DNA of 64,000 nucleotides from Roseateles_B sp041913905 (GTDB lineage Bacteria; Pseudomonadota; Gammaproteobacteria; Burkholderiales; Burkholderiaceae_C). A program made the translations under genes and the position numbers. Below are positions 16,340 to 28,300 of this stretch, piece after piece (the first letter of the stretch is position 1; the number at the start of each line of letters is the position of its first letter). Below the pieces are notes generated by a model. That model ran no database searches. It saw nothing but the letters and a program-made list of their open reading frames with translations, and was not told the origin of the DNA. The DNA lies in assembly GCA_041913905.1 (NCBI GenBank), contig JAYSEK010000003.1, positions 124,001 to 188,000 on the forward strand. Direction: 5' to 3'.

Positions 16340-19300
16340 ATGAATCCGACCGCCCCGGAACATGCCGCCCTGCTGATCGAGGCCCTGCTGCGCCAGGTCA
16401 TCGCCGACAAGCTTTCGCTGGACCCGCTGTCCATCGGCAGCCGCGAGGCCTTTTTCAGCCTGGGGGTCACCTCGCTGGTCAGCGAAGAGATCCGCGCCGA
16501 CCTGGACCGGCACTTCGATGGGCTGTCCAGCACCGTGCTGTTCGAGCAGCCCAACGTCGAGCGGCTCTGCCGCTTTCTGGCGGCACGCGGCGTGGCCCGG
16601 CCCTTGGACGTGCAGCGCCTCCAGCCGCTGCTCGCTCAGCTGGAAGCCCGGCGCGCGGACGCCGGGGGCGCGGCATCGGCGGAGCCACCGGCGGTGTTGG
16701 CGCAGGAGCCTGCAGTGCCGCCCGGAACTGGCGCTGCGTCGGACGGCGTGGCCGTGATCGGCATCAGCGCCCGGCTGCCGCGGGCGGCGAATCCGCGCGA
16801 GTTCTGGCGCAATCTGCTGGAGCGCATCGACTGCGTGGATGAAGTCCCCCCGCAACGCTGGGACGCACAGACGCTCTACGAGCTGCGCAAGGATGACAAG
16901 GGCATCCGGTCCAAATGGGGCGGCTTCATCGAAGGCGTCGAGTATTTCGATCCGCTGTTCTTCCGCATCTCCCACAAGGAGGCCGAGCAGCTGGACCCGC
17001 AGCAGAAGCTCTTCCTGCAATGCGCCTGGGAGGTGATGGAGGACGCAGGCTATGGCAATGCCGAACTGCGGCCCTCGCAGCAGGTCGGCGTCTTCGTAGG
17101 GGTGACCTGGAACGAGTTTTCGCTCGTCGCCCAGGAGACCGGTGCGCAGCAGGGCGGCGGATCGCTGTACTGGGGCATTCCCAATCGCGTGTCCTACTGC
17201 CTGAACTTCAGCGGTCCCAGCCAGGCCATCGACACCGCCTGCTCCTCATCGCTGGTGGCGATCCACAACGCCTGTGCCAGCGTGCTCAGCGGTGAATCAG
17301 AGATGGCCATCGCCGGCGGCGTCAACCTCAACCTGCACCCGGCCAAGTACCGCTTCCTCAGCCAGAACCACTTCCTGTCCTCCGAAGGCAAGTGCCGCAG
17401 CTTCGGCGAGGGCGGCGATGGCTACGTGCCCGGCGAGGGCGTGGTGGCCCTGCTGCTGAAGCCACTGGCCAAGGCGCTCGCGGACGGCGACCACGTCTAC
17501 GGCGTGATCCGTGGCAGCGCAACCAACCACGGCGGCAAGGTGACGGGCTACACCGTGCCCAATCCGCAAGCCCACACGGAACTGGTGCGCAGCGCGCTGA
17601 GGCGTGCGGCGCTCGAGCCCGAGCAGGTCGACTACATCGAATGCCATGGCACGGGCACCGAGCTGGGCGATCCCATCGAGATCCGTGGCTTGTCCGGCGC
17701 GTTCGGCGACAGCGCCGCCGCAGCCTCGCGCTGCTGGGTGGGCTCGGTGAAATCCAATATCGGCCACCTGGAGGCCGCCGCGGGTGCGGCGGGCGTGGTC
17801 AAGGTACTGCTGAGCATGCAGCATGGCCTGCTGCCCGCCGGCCTTCATGCGGAGACGGTGAACCGCAAGATCGCTTTCGAGCAAAGCCCCTTCGCCCTGG
17901 TCCAGACCCACCAGCCCTGGACGCCGCGCGAGGGGCGCGGCACGCGCGTGGCGGGCATCAGCTCCTTCGGCGCGGGGGGCACCAATGCCCATCTGGTGCT
18001 TGAAAGCCTGGCGGAAGTCCGGCACTTCGACGAGCACGCCGGCGCCCACTGGATCGCCCTGTCCGCGCAGAGCGGGCCGCAGTTGCTGGCCCAGGCTCGC
18101 CAGCTGGGCCGGTTCGTGCAGGACGTGGTGCTTGGCGAGGTCGCCGAGGGGGCCTCGCGCCCTGCCTGGTCGCTCAGCGCCGTGGCCTTCACACTGAGCC
18201 ATGGCCGCCAGCACTTCTCGCACCGCCTGCTGCTCAGCGTTCAAAGTCTGCCCGAGCTGGCCCAGCGCCTGCTGGCCTGCGAAGACCTGGAGGCGCTGCC
18301 GGCGGGCGTGCTGGCCGGTGTCGTCGGCCAAGCCGGACACCGCCCCGAGGCCAATGCTGACAGCGCCGCGCTGGCCTGGATCAGCGGCGCCAGCGACGCC
18401 GTGCCCGGTGCCGCGCAGCTACCGCCCTGCCGCGTGCCGCTGCCCACCTATCCCTTCCTGCGCGAGCGGTCCTGGCCCACCGACGGCCCGGTGCTGGTCA
18501 CGCAGGCGATGCTGACCGAGCACGGCTCCGGCGAGTCGCGTCAGTCGCTGCATCCCTTGATCGACGCGAACGTGTCCACGCTGCGCAAGCAGCAGTTCCG
18601 CAAGCGGCTGCTGCAGTCGGACTACTACCTCAAGGACCACCTGGTGGCCCTGGAGCACGTGGTGCCCGGCGTCTGTCATCTGGAGCTGGCCATGGCTGCA
18701 GCCCAGCTTGCACTGGACGGTGGCGCGGTGCTGATCCGCGAGGTCTGGTTCACCAATGTCATCGCGGTGCGCCAGGACTCGCGCGAGGTCAGCATCACGC
18801 TGCAGCCGCGCGAGAGCTGGGTCGAGTACGCGATCAATGCCGAGGACGACGGCACGCCCTTCTCGCGCGGCCGCCTCGTGCACCAGACTGCCGAGGCCCT
18901 ACCTCGCGCCATCGACCTCGACGCGGTGCGCGCCACGCTGGCTCACGAGTGGGAGATCCCCGCGGTCTATCAGCGCTTCGGCCGCTCGGGCGTGATCCAG
19001 AAGCAGACCTTCCAGGTGCTCAAGCGCCTGCAGTTCGCCGAGCCCTCGCAGGGCGTGGCGCTGGCGCGCCTGAGCCTGGACGCAAGCCTGGCTGCGGACT
19101 TCGGCCGCTACACCCTGCACCCCACGCTGATGGACGGCGCCGTTCAGACGGCCATGATGCTGCTGCAGTTCTGCCTGGGCCGCGAGATTCCCATCCTGCC
19201 CATCCACTTCGGATCGGTCCGCCGGCTGCAGCCGCTGCAGCCGGAGGTGCTGGTCCACTGCCAGCTGCGCCATCTGGATGGCAAGCGCTTCGACCTGGAC

Positions 19301-22300
19301 ATCACCGACCTGCAGGGCCAGGTGCTGGTCGAGATCCGCGACTTCATCCTCAAGGAGATGAAGGACGGCAAGCCCAGCACCGAGGCGCGTCTGGAGAGCG
19401 CTGCGCTCACGATTTCGCCCTCGACGGACGAGGGCGCGGACCTGCCGCTCTACGTCCCGTTCTGGCAGGACGAGCCGCTGCCTGCGCATCCGCGCCGCCT
19501 GGAGGAGCTGCTGGTGCTGGGTGGCGAGGCGTCCGACATCGCGCAGCTGAAGGCCAGCCCCGAGCTGGCTGGCGCCCGTATGCTGTGGGTGCAATGGCAG
19601 GCCGGGCCCCTGGAGCAGCGCGAGGACCGCTGGTGCGCCGATCCTGAGGATGCGGCGTCGCTGGTCCGTCTGGTCGACCAGATCCACGCGCAGGGCTTGC
19701 CATCCCGGCTGCTCCTGCTCTGCGCCGACGAAGGCCCGCAGGCGCTGGCCCAGCCGGGCCGCACGGTCTTTCTGCTGACCCAGGCGCTGCTGCCGCGCGC
19801 CAAGCAGCTGCAGCTGCTGGTGCATTGCAGCGGCCGTCGCGCCGAGGACTTGGCGCTGGGTGGCTTCTTCAAGACCTTGCGCGTCGAGCGGCCCAGCTTC
19901 AAGGCCAGCGTGCTGCGCAGCGGTCGCGAGCGGCTGGATGCCGGGCTGGCCTCGGCCCTGTGCCGTGAGCTCCAGCAAGGCGACGGCGCCGTCGACCTCC
20001 AACTGCAGGACACGCAGCGCAGCGCGCTGCGCTGGCAGCGCCAGTCCCCGCGCCAGGCGGCCGCCGAAGGTGCCTTCAAGCGCGGCGGCGTCTACCTCGT
20101 CACCGGCGGCTTGGGCGGCCTGGGCCGCATCATGGCCACGCATTTGTCCGGCACGCTGCAGGCCCATGTCTACCTGGTCGGCCGCTCCGAACTGCAGGAT
20201 GAAAAGGCCCAGCAGCTGCAGGCCCTGCAAGGCCTGGGCGGGCAAGTGGACTACCTGCCCTGCGACATCGCCGACCTCGCGGCCGTGCAGGCCCTGGTGG
20301 CTCGCATCCAGTCCGAAGCGGGCCGCCTGGATGGTGTGTTGCACGCCGCCGGCGTGATCGAGGACGCCTTCATCCTGAAAAAGCCCGTGGCCTCCTTCGA
20401 GCGCACCACGGCGCCCAAGGTGCTGGGCACCCGCAATCTGGACATCGCCACCGCGGCGCTGCCACTGGATCTGTTCGTGGTCTTCTCCTCGGTGACCGCC
20501 ATCCTGGGCAATGTGGGGCAGTGCGACTACGGCTACGGCAATGCCTATGCCGACCACTTCTGCCATGGTCGTGCCGCAGCCGTGCAGTCCGGCCAGCGGC
20601 GCGGCCGCTCACTGTCCGTCAACTGGCCCTTCTGGGCTGAAGGCGGCATGAGCCTCACCGAGCGCGAGCAGCAGGCCCTGGCCAAGGGCTTCGGCATCCA
20701 TCCGCTCAGCACCGCGGACGGCCTGCTGGCCTTGACCGACGCCTTGGCCGGCCCGGCCGCACAGGTCGCCGTGCTCAAGGGCGATGCGCACCGCATTGCC
20801 CAGGTGCTGGGCCTGCCGGCTGCAGGGCCGGAGGGCGTGGCGCCTCGCGCTCAGGCGCTGGTGAAGCCATCACAGGCCCAGGCCCAAGGGGAAGGCCTGG
20901 CCTTGCCCGCACGCATCGAGAACTATCTGAAGGATCTGCTCTCGACGCACCTCAAGATCCCGCGGGATCGCCTCAAGGTCAAGGAGAGCTTCGACCAGTA
21001 CGGCCTGGACTCCATCGCGATGATCGAGCTGATCGGCGCCATGGAAGGCCGCTTCGAGAACCTGCCCAAGACGCTGTTCTTCGAGCACCAGTCGATCGCC
21101 GATCTGGTGGACTACTTCGCCGAGCACCATGCCGCGTCCTTTGTCGAGCCGGCGGCGGAACCCGCGCATGAGGAAGCCGCACCCGCGACTGCCGCAGCGG
21201 CTGACGGCGCCACCGCACGCTTCCTGGGCGATGTGGCGGCGCGCGCCGGCGACGCCGGGCCGCCCGCAGGTCTGGACGCCGATGAACCCATCGCCATCAT
21301 CGGGCTTGCCGGCCAGTACCCGCATGCGGCCACGCTGGACGAGTTCTGGCGCGACCTCTGCGCCGGCCGCGACTGCGTGGAGACCATCCCCGCCGAGCGC
21401 TGGGCCGTCGACGACTACTGGGAAGCAGCCGACGGCATCAAGTCCACCGGTGAAGGCAAGTCCTATGCACGCTGGGGCAGCTTCCTGCGCGACGTCGATT
21501 GCTTCGACGCGCCTTACTTCAACATCACGCCCAAGGAGGCGGCGGTGCTGGATCCGCAGGAGCGCCTGTTCCTGGAATGCGTCAATGCCGCCATCGAGGA
21601 CGCCGGCTACCGCCCGGACCGGCTCGACGCCCAGGCGCGGAGCAAGGAGCACCGCGTCGGCGTCTATGCCGGCAGCATGTGGGGCGAGTACCAGCTGCTG
21701 GGCCAGGACGAGGGCGGCCGCTTCAACGCCACGCCGCAGTCCTTTGCCTGGTCGCTGGCCAACCGCGTGTCCTACTTCTTCAACTTCAGCGGCCCCAGCC
21801 TGACGGTGGACACCGCTTGCTCGTCCAGCTTCACCGCGCTGAAGCTGGCCTGCGACGCGCTGCGCCGCGGCGAGGTGGCGGTGGCCATCGCGGGGGCGGT
21901 GAACCTCTCGCTGCATCCGCAGAAATACGCGCTGCTCTCGCGCATGAAATTCCTCTCGACTGACGGTCGCTGCCGCAGCTTCGGCGAAGGCGGCGACGGC
22001 TATGTGCCGGGCGAGGGCCTGGGGGCCGTGGTGCTGAAGCCGCTGTCCGCGGCGCTGCGTGACCGCGACCACATCCATGGCGTGATCCGCGCCGGCGTGC
22101 TCAACCACGGCGGACGCACCTCGGGCTTCACCGTGCCCAACCCTGTGGCGCAGGGCCGATTGGTCAGCCAGGCCATCGAGCAGGCGGGCCTGAGCGCCGC
22201 GGATCTCGACTACGTCGAAGCGCACGGCACCGGCACCGACCTGGGGGATCCGGTCGAGGTCGCGGGCCTGAGCCGCGCCTTCGCGGGCGTGCCTGCGCAG

Positions 22301-25300
22301 GCCGTGCCCATTGGATCGGTGAAGTCGAACTACGGGCACCTGGAGGCGGCGGCCGGCATGATCGCGCTGACCAAGGTGCTGCTGCAGTTCCGCCATGGCA
22401 CGCTGGTCCCGTCCATCCACAGCCAGCCGCTGAATCCCAAGATCGACTTCGAGAAGACGCCCTTTTGCGTTCAGCAGGACTGCCGCCCCTGGCCGCAGCG
22501 CAAGTCCGCCAACGGGCAGGCACTGCCGCGGCGCGCCGGCATCAGCTCCTTCGGGGCGGGCGGCGCCAATGCGCATTTCGTCGTGGAGGAGGCGCCTGCG
22601 CTGCCGCAGCAGGCCGAGGATGGCCGGCCCCAGCTGATGATGTACTCGGCCCGCACGCCGCAGGCGCTGCAGGCCCTGCTGGAGCGCCACGCCCGCTTCC
22701 TGGCCGACCGCATCGCCAGCGCCAGGGCGCCCAGCCTCGCCGACATGGCCTACACCCTCTGTGTGGGCCGTGTGCCGCTGGCCTGTCGAGTCGCCTTCGT
22801 TGTCGACAGCGTGCAGGGCCTGCAGGCCCGCCTGCAGGCTCTTGGGCAAGACCTGACCCTGGACGGCGTTGCCAGCAGCCAGGATCCGCAGTCCCGCATG
22901 GCCGCGGAGCTGGCGGACGACGCGCAGCTGCTGCAGCGCTGGGCCGCGGAGCGCCAGCTGGAGCGGCTGGCCCGGGTCTGGGCCGGCGGCATGGACCTCG
23001 ACGCCAGCCTGCTCTTCGATGCCTCCCGGTGCCGCCGCGTTTCGCTGCCCAGCTATGTGCATGAGCGCCAGCGCCACTGGGTGACGCCTGGATCGGCCGA
23101 TGGCAAGGCGTCGCGCGGCCGCGCCCGGCTGCATGCCTGGCTGGATGAGAACGTGTCCACCTTGTCCCAGCATGCCTTCCGCAAGGTCTTCGAGGCCGGC
23201 GATGTCTGGCTGCGCGAGCATCGCGTGCAGGAGCGGCCGACCCTTCCCGCCGTGCTGATGCTGGAGATGGCGCGCGCCGCCGTGCACAGCGCTGCGGACC
23301 AGCCGCTGCACAGCCTGGAGGCGTTGCAGTGGCTGAGCCCCGTGCAAGCCGCGGACGGCCCGGCCGAGCTGCTCCTGCGCCTGCTGCCGCAGGGCGAGGA
23401 GGGCTGGTTCGAAATCGCCAGCGGCGGTCAGCCGCAACGCCGCGTGCACGCCTACGGCCGCTACAAGCTGGGGGCAGCAGCGCCGCAGCCGGCGGCGCTG
23501 GACCTGGACGCGCTCCGTCGCGGCATGCAGCCGGCCAGCCATCCGGCCGACGAAGACGTGCTGGCCGATCTGGGCCTGGCTTTCGGCGCCAGCTATCGCG
23601 TCAGCGGCGACTGCTGGCGCGGTGCCGACGCAGTGCTCGTGGCCCTGCAACGCGACCCGGCGGCGGCGCCCTGCGAGGGCCTGCCGCATCCGGGGCTGCT
23701 GGACGGCGCCCTGCGCGCGGCCCTGGCGATTGCGCCCGGTCCGCTGCGCTTCGCCCAGGTGCCGGTGGCATTGGCGCAGTACCGGGTGCACGGGCCCATC
23801 GGCGAGCGCTGTTTCGCACTGGCTCGCGAGGTCAGGCGCGAAGGGCAGCGCCAGTACGACATCCAGCTGCTGGACGAGCAAGGCCGCTGCAGTGCCGAGT
23901 TCCTTGGCCTGCAGCTGCAGCCGCTGATGGCCGTCGCCAGGACGAAGCCTGCGGCGCTGACGCCGGCCGCGCAAGCGATGGCCCTCCAGCCTGCCGCAGC
24001 CGACCTGGAGCAGCTCGCCACGGACTTTCTGCGCCAGGCCATCGCCGAAGTCACCAAGCTGCCGCCCTCGCAGGTGCAGCTTGAGCAGGCCTTCCCCGAG
24101 ATGGGCATCGACTCGCTGATGGTCATGGAGCTCAATGAGAAGCTCGAGGGCGCGCTGGGTTCGCTGTCCAAGACCCTGTTCTACGAGCATGCGCATGTGC
24201 GCGAGATGGCCCGCTTCCTGGCGCAGGAGCATGCCGATGCCGTGCGAGGCTTGGCCCCCGCGACCGCCGAGCAACCTCCCAGCCCGAGCGAAGTGGCACA
24301 GGCCGATACCGCGCTGCCGGATGCGAAGGCGGAGGCGGAGGCGGCAGGCGAGACGGCCGGCCCGCGTTCCGAGGCCCCCGTGCTGCCTTATGAAGCCCTG
24401 CTGCAGGGCCGATCCGACAGCAGCGCGCAAGAGCCCATTGCCGTGATCGGCTTCGCGGGCAGCTTCCCGCAGGCCGAGGATGCCGAGGCATTCTGGCAAC
24501 GGCTGCGCGAGGGCGTGGACTGCATCGAGGAGGTGCCGGCCTCGCGCTGGAACCACGCCGCCTTCCACGTACCCGGCACCAGCGATCCCGGCAAGGTCAG
24601 CGCCAAGTGGGGCGGTTTCGTGCCCAACGTGGACCGCTTTGACGCGCCCTTCTTCCAGATCCCGCCCGTGATGGCCAAGCAGATCGATCCGCAGGAGCGC
24701 CTGTTCCTGCAGACGGCCTGGAGCGCCATGGAGTCTGCCGGCTACACCCCGGCGTCCATGGAGGACGCTCGCAGCCGTCTGCGCGAGGTGGGCGTCTTCG
24801 TGGGCTTCATGTGGAGCCACTACGGCCTGATCGAGGGCGAGGAACACCTGAAGGGGCAACCGGCGGTCGGCATCACCTGGAACTCTTCCATCGCCAACCG
24901 GGTCTCGCATTTCTGCGACTTCAAAGGGCCGAGCTTCGTCGTCGACATCGCCTGCGCCTCCTCGCTGATGGCCGTGCACCTGGCCTGCGAGAGCCTGCGC
25001 CGCGGCGAATGCCGCTACGCCATCGCGGGGGGCGTCAACCTGACCCTGCACCCCAGCAAGTACCGCACGCTGACGCAGATGGGCATGCTGGCCAGCGATG
25101 GCCGCTGCCGCAGCTTCGGCGAGGGCGGCAGCGGCTACGTGCCGGGCGAGGGCGTGGGAGCGGTGCTGCTCAAGCCGTTGAGCCAGGCCCTGCGCGATGG
25201 CGACACGGTCTACATGACCATCCTGGCCTCGGCCGTCAACCACGGCGGTCGGTCCAACGGCTACACGGTGCCGAGCCCCGATGCGCAGTCCCGCTGCATC

Positions 25301-28300
25301 GAGAAGGCGCTGGGGCTGGCCCGCGTGGACGCCCGTGAGATCAGCTACGTGGAGACGCACGGCACCGGCACCGTGCTGGGCGACCCCATCGAAGTCAGCG
25401 GCATGAGCAAGGCCTTCCGCAAGCAGACCGCGGACCAGCAGTTCTGCGCCATCGGCTCTGTGAAGTCGAACATCGGGCATCTGGAGAGCGCCGCGGGCAT
25501 CGCCTCGCTGATCAAGGTGCTGCAGCAGATGCGCCACGGCCAGCTGGTGCCATCGCTGCACACGGCGCGGCTGAATCCCAACATCGACTTCGAGGCCTCG
25601 CCGTTCCGCGTCCAGCGCGAGCTGCAGGCCTGGCCGCGGCCGCGGCTGGCCAGCGGTGCGGGTACGCGCGAGGTGCCGCGCACGGCGCTGATCAACTCCT
25701 TCGCCGCTGGCGGCACCAACACCATCCTGGTCGTGCGCGAGCCCGAGGTGCAGCCGCAGGCCCTGGAGGCCGCCGAGGACGCGCAGCCGCAGCTGGTCGT
25801 GCTCTCGGCCAAGCGCCGCGAGAGCCTGATGGAGCAGGTCGCGCGCCTGCGCCGCCATCTGGACCACGCACAGCCCGCGCTGGCGGACCTGGCCTACACC
25901 CTGCAAGTGGGGCGCGAGGCAATGAGCCATCGACTGGCCTGGGTGGTGGACAGCGTGGAAGCGCTGCGTCAGCAACTGGACCAGGCGCTGCAGTCTGCGC
26001 AAGCCAGGGTCGTGAGCGCCGCGCCGCCCGCGCAGGCGCAGGACGTGCAGCCGGCGCTGCGGGCGGGGGACCTCGAACGGCTGGCTGCGTTGTGGCTGGA
26101 GGGTCATGCCTTGCCATGGGCCGAACTGCACCGGGGCCGGCGCCGCCAGCGCGTGGCCTTGCCCACCTACGCCTTTGCCCTGGAGCGCCACTGGATGGAT
26201 ATCAAGGGCGGCGCCCCCGGCGTGCTGTGCGCGCCGGAGCTGCCGCAACGGGTGCAGGCACTGCATCCGCTGCTGGACCGCAATGTGTCCAGCTTCGAGG
26301 GCCTGGCCTTCAGCAAGCAGTTGCTGCCGGGTGAGGAGCAGCTGGCGCTGGTCCAGCACGGCGGTGCATGGCAGCTGCCTGCAGGCGCGCTGCTGGAGAT
26401 GATGCGGGCCGGCGCGCAGCTCGGCGGCCGCAAGCCGGTGCGTGGCATGCGCAGCCTGCGCTGCACGGGCCAGCCGGCCGGCGCCGGGCAAGACCTGACC
26501 CTGCTGCTGCGCCAGGAGGCGGGCCGCACACACGGGCGCATCAACATGCAGGCCGCGGACGAGGGCGCGGTGCCGACGATGCTTGCCGAGGCCGAGCTGC
26601 TCTACGGCCAGGCGTCGCTGCCAGCCTTGCGGCTGGACATCGAGGCCGTGCGCGCCCGTTGCGCGGCGGAGCTCGCGCCGCCTCAGCTGTATGCGCAGTT
26701 GCAGGAGCAGGGCTTGAGTCTGGCGCCGTCCGCCTGCCTGCTGGAGCAGGTCCGCCTGCGCCCGGGCGAGATGCTGGCGCGCCTGAAGCTGCCGAGCCCG
26801 GGCGGTGCCTGGGCCGACGTCGCGGCCGCGCTGCATCCGCTGGTGGCGGAATGGGCCTGGCTGGCCGCGTGGGCGCTGCTACGGCAGACGGGGCGTGCGG
26901 CGGCACCGGTCTTGCGTGCGCTGGACCAGCTGCAACTCGGCATTCAACCGCGCGGGGCCTGCTGGCTGCATGTTCGGCTGGACGGCGCTCGGCGTGCCAG
27001 CGTCGACATCTACGACGACCAGCGCCTGCTGTGCCAGCGCTGGCTGGGCCTGGAGCTGGGCCACCCCGGCAGCGGACCGGGCCGCGGCCTGGACAGCAGC
27101 GCCGAGCGGCAGCATGGCCACGCCAGCGCACCGGCCTTGGTCATGCCCTCGCTGGGCACGGCCCTGGGGCATGTGCCGGAGCCTTTGGGGGGCATGGGCG
27201 CCTTGGCGCAGGACGGCCGGATCCCCATGCTGGGGTTGGCGCATGTCGACATCCGTGACGGCGCCCTGGACCTGGAGCGGCTGGAGCTCGACGCCGCTGA
27301 GGCGAGCCTGCTGAGCCTGCCGCAGCGCCAATGGCTGGAGGCCGTGGAGGCTGCGCTGGGCGAGGCGCTGTGCAGCCGGGATGCCTGGCGCCGGCACCGC
27401 AGCGCCATCATCGTGGCCTCGCCGGGTGGTGAGCCGGGCGAGGGCCGGGGAGGCGAACTGGCCCAGCTGGCCCGCCGCTGGACGGGCGGGTCGGGGTCCA
27501 CCATCGCCCTGCAGGCTGCGGGGCAGGGCGGAGCGACGGCGCTTGAACTCGGCACCCGGACGCTGCAGTCCGGCGGGGCCGAGCTGGTGCTGGTCGGCCA
27601 GGTCGACGCTCAGGGTGCATGGGCGCTGGTGTTGGGCGCGCCCCAGGGCGCGACGATCACCAGCCACGCCGCCCCGCTGTGGCTGGCGCTGGACGCCGGC
27701 GCCTCTGCCGGTCGCACCGCCGTGGGCGGAGCCGAGGCAGACGCCTTCGAGCTGCTGCCCACCTTGCAGCAGGCCTGGTCCGACGTCCGGGCGCCGGGCG
27801 CTGGCGGATCGCAGCCTGCGACAGAGTTGCTGAGCTGTGACCTGCCCGGCGGCGCGCGCCTGCGTGTCGGCGTACCGGCGCGCGATCCCGTCGTCATCGA
27901 CGTCGATCACAAGCTGCCTTGCCTGCTGCCGGTATCGGCCGCCGATGCCGAGCGCTTGCGCGCCGCCGTGCACGAGTTGCAGGCCTTGTTGAGCAGCCGC
28001 CTGGAGCAGGGCCAGCTCGGCGTTGCAGAGCTGCGCGACCTGGCTTTCAGCCTGCAGACGGGCCGCGACGCGCTGCGCGAGCGGGTCCTGTTCATGGCCG
28101 GAGATCCGGTGGGCCTGCTGCAGCTGCTGCAGTGCTACCTGGCTGGCGAGGCGGATGCCTGCATCTGGCGCGGTGCGGTGCAGCCTGCCGATGCCGGCCT
28201 GGCCGCGGAGATCTTCAGCGGTCCGCTGGGTGCGGACATGGTGGCTGCGATTCTGACCCGCGCCGACTACGCCACGCTGGCTCGCCTGTGGACGCAGGGC

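Noticed and set aside
20870..26836. A 1988-codon open frame on the minus strand, and similar long minus-strand frames under the NRPS genes (51599-57733, 44757-49127) and the hybrid kinase (plus strand 4575-6701).
   Set aside because: They are antisense to clear PKS, NRPS and kinase coding sequence. Their translations are rich in Gln, Ala, His and Arg with no domain motifs, as expected from high G+C at third positions of the true frame.
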